This document shows, in pieces, positions 62,273 to 64,000 of a stretch of 64,000 nt of DNA (positions are counted from its first letter, which is position 1; the number at the start of each line of letters is the position of its first letter). The stretch lies in assembly GCA_027919835.1 (NCBI GenBank), contig JANVFP010000011.1, positions 1 through 64,000 on the forward strand, given 5' to 3'. A program made the position numbers and the translations under genes. The stretch is from Lentinula raphanica (lineage: Eukaryota > Basidiomycota > Agaricomycetes > Agaricales > Omphalotaceae). The notes beneath the pieces are model-generated. The model was given only the letters and a program-made list of their open reading frames with translations. It did not search any database and had not been told where the DNA came from.

Positions 62273-64000
62273 ATGTCTTCTCCCTCAAATGTTGCAGAAT
62301 GCCTCGCAGGCACTTTGGAAACAAATCCCAATGTCAGAATGGCTGCGGAACTAAAGCTAGCAGAGCTTATGGCCGTCCCTGGTGCGTCCTTTACAAAGTT
62401 TCATGCTTGCCACCCTGTGAACGTCCAAATTTCTTATACTGTGATAGAGACCGGTTTGGCTTTATCGCAACTGATATCTACTCAAGGCGCGGACCTCAAC
62501 TTGCGACAGATGAGTTATTCGCGTCTATTTCCCAATCGACGCGTCTTGATGGCTTTATCTCTCCTAGCACTCCGCAAGCATCGTGTTACGAAAATATGTC
62601 AGGGAACGATGGTCACCTTACTTTCAAACTTTCAGAGGATCCGCACCCTCAGCAGAGGTGCATTTCCTTCCTATTATGAGCTGATATGAGCTCATGTCGC
62701 GTCTTGTGCAGATCAAAAGTCAAATTCGACATGCAGTTTTCAATGGATTGTCAGATCCAGTTAGAAAAATACGCTCGCTCTCTGTGAGTGTATTTAACCA
62801 CATCATGATTGTCTGCGCTGATGGCTCTTAGGCGCATACCCTTTCCTCCATCGCGAATTGCGACTGGCCCGATGAATACCCTGATCTTTTAACATCTCTC
62901 ATTAATCTTCTCTCTTCCAACTCCCCGGACTCTGTGCATGGAGCAATGCAAGTTTTCACCGAGTTCATCAAATCTGACTTGACAGAGGACCAAATACTCC
63001 CTGTCCTTCGCGATCTCCTTCCCGTACTCCTGTCCATTCTAGGTTCCACCGAGGTATCTTCTTAATCCTCCGAATAACGCTGTGGAGCTAACCTCGCATT
63101 AGACTCAAACGCCTCTTACTCGTTCGAGGACCGTTTCTGTCTTCCGCCAATGTGTCATTTCACTGTTCATGGTCAAAGAACAACATCCTCAATCGGTGAA
63201 GGAAGCGATTACCAGTATTCTTCCCGTGTGGCTGGAAGCGTTCAAGGTCCTCCTCAACATGGATCCACTCAAGGATGTTGCCGAAGGGAGTAACTGGGAG
63301 GGCCTGGCGGTCAGGATACAAATATTCAAGGTATATAAGATTTCTTCAGTGTCGTTTATCTTGAAGTACTGACTTACTTTTAGGCAGCAGACACTATCCA
63401 TACTTCGTTCCCCCGAGCCATCGTACCTTACTTACCAGAACTTGTTCCCGCTGCTCTTTCCCACCTTAATAGTCTATACCCAACTTTCGAGCGTTATTAT
63501 CTTGCCTCCACAGAAAGCGTACCCTCATCTTCCGAGGACGAGGCCATAGAACTCCCGCAACTCATTACTTCCATCATGGATTTTGTGAGCTCTATCGTTC
63601 GATCTGGGAAAGCCAGGGACTGGTTCACGGGAGACAATGCTATTGCTTTGGTTTCTGCAGTGTTTGATTACATTCAGATGACCGACGATGATGTACGTTA
63701 TCTTCTCGAACACTCTGCACTTTGCAGCACGCTCAGCTTTCCCTGTGGTTTAGGAAGAAAACTGGGCAAACAATGCAAACGCCTTTGTCGCCCAAGAGGA
63801 CGATGACTTGGCACCTTACAGTGTTCGGGTAGCGGGATTAGATTTGCTCACAGTATGTCTTCTGCCTCTCAGAAACCTGCTGTTGATTTACGCTCATCGA
63901 TTACACAGTGTCTACTTGACAGAACCCCAGCTCAAACGACGGCGACATGTCATAATGTCATCCAAAAAGTTGTGCAATCTTCAGACCAAGCCCGTAGCTC
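62273..64000 (+). CDS. Importin-9/Kap114-like karyopherin, partial (runs off the right edge)
   Basis: Start MSSPSNVAECLAGTLETNPN (ATG 62273), then NVRMAAELKLAELMAVP, a 60-80 nt intron, and ETGLALSQLISTQGADLNLR, matching the first HEAT repeats of the importin-beta superfamily. Later exons read LRKYVRERWSPYFQTF, IKSQIRHAVFNGLSDPVRKI, AHTLSSIANCDWPDEYPDLL, GAMQVFTEFIKSDLTEDQIL and, near the edge, VAQEDDDDLAPYSVRVAGLD. The combination of this N-terminal helix set and SLSAHTLSSIA..DWPDEYPDLL is characteristic of importin-9 (Kap114), which imports histones and TBP into the nucleus. The second intron (around 62510-62572) lacks an obvious GT donor in the right phase. Only the N-terminal part is in the window. 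Confidence 0.8.

Overview
The window looks like a gene-plus-transposon stretch from the nuclear genome of a mushroom-forming basidiomycete (Agaricomycetes). The evidence is dense 45-80 nt GT-AG introns that split almost every host gene, a cytochrome P450, MFS sugar transporter and GMC oxidoreductase cluster, and several transposon types typical of these fungi: a chromovirus, a Helitron, a KDZ element with cargo, and Copia. There are no rRNA or tRNA genes and no prokaryotic features.

Left third (1-20.6 kb): nested repeats. A partial minus-strand reading frame leaves the left edge. It is followed by about 1.7 kb with no convincing gene but a striking excess of GATC. Next comes a Ty3/gypsy chromovirus pol (2.25-5.89 kb) broken by one frameshift, with one recognisable LTR downstream. 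From 6.5 to 20.6 kb lies one decayed autonomous Helitron gene (Rep plus Pif1-type helicase). It is cut into pieces by a nonsense codon, a frameshift, a 176-bp terminal-inverted-repeat (TIR) insert and two related 3.1-kb giant foldback (palindromic) elements. One foldback is flanked by a 7-bp target duplication and also carries an inverted copy of 0.53 kb of its own target gene, joined through a 6-bp microhomology.

Middle (20.7-31.8 kb): a large minus-strand multi-exon gene whose C-terminal part resembles the fungal TET/JBP-like 2OG-Fe(II) dioxygenases; a short tandem-repeat region; an unrecognised plus-strand multi-exon gene with a predicted membrane helix; a broken 3' piece of calnexin beside a 17-bp minisatellite; and the 5' part of an unrecognised gene.

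31.8-47.65 kb: a complete-looking 15.8-kb KDZ (Kyakuja/Dileera/Zisupton-type) DNA transposon bounded by 110-bp TIRs. It carries a CxC2-type KDZ transposase with two in-frame stops and at least four cargo genes, one with an RNase H1-N/viroplasmin-like domain. A nearly pristine 5.1-kb Copia element (357-bp LTRs differing at one base, 5-bp target duplication, full-length 1458-codon polyprotein) sits inside a transposase exon. The KDZ element appears to have entered an intron of a host gene whose exons resume on the right.

Right part (47.7-64 kb): host genes. These are the 3' part of the split gene, an unrecognised multi-exon gene, an MFS sugar transporter, a minus-strand P450 split by a 493-bp TIR element with a perfect 8-bp target duplication, a secreted GMC oxidoreductase with a substituted active-site position, a small secreted repeat protein, a multi-pass membrane protein, and the 5' part of an importin-9/Kap114-like karyopherin. 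All exon structures were read by eye and are approximate unless stated.
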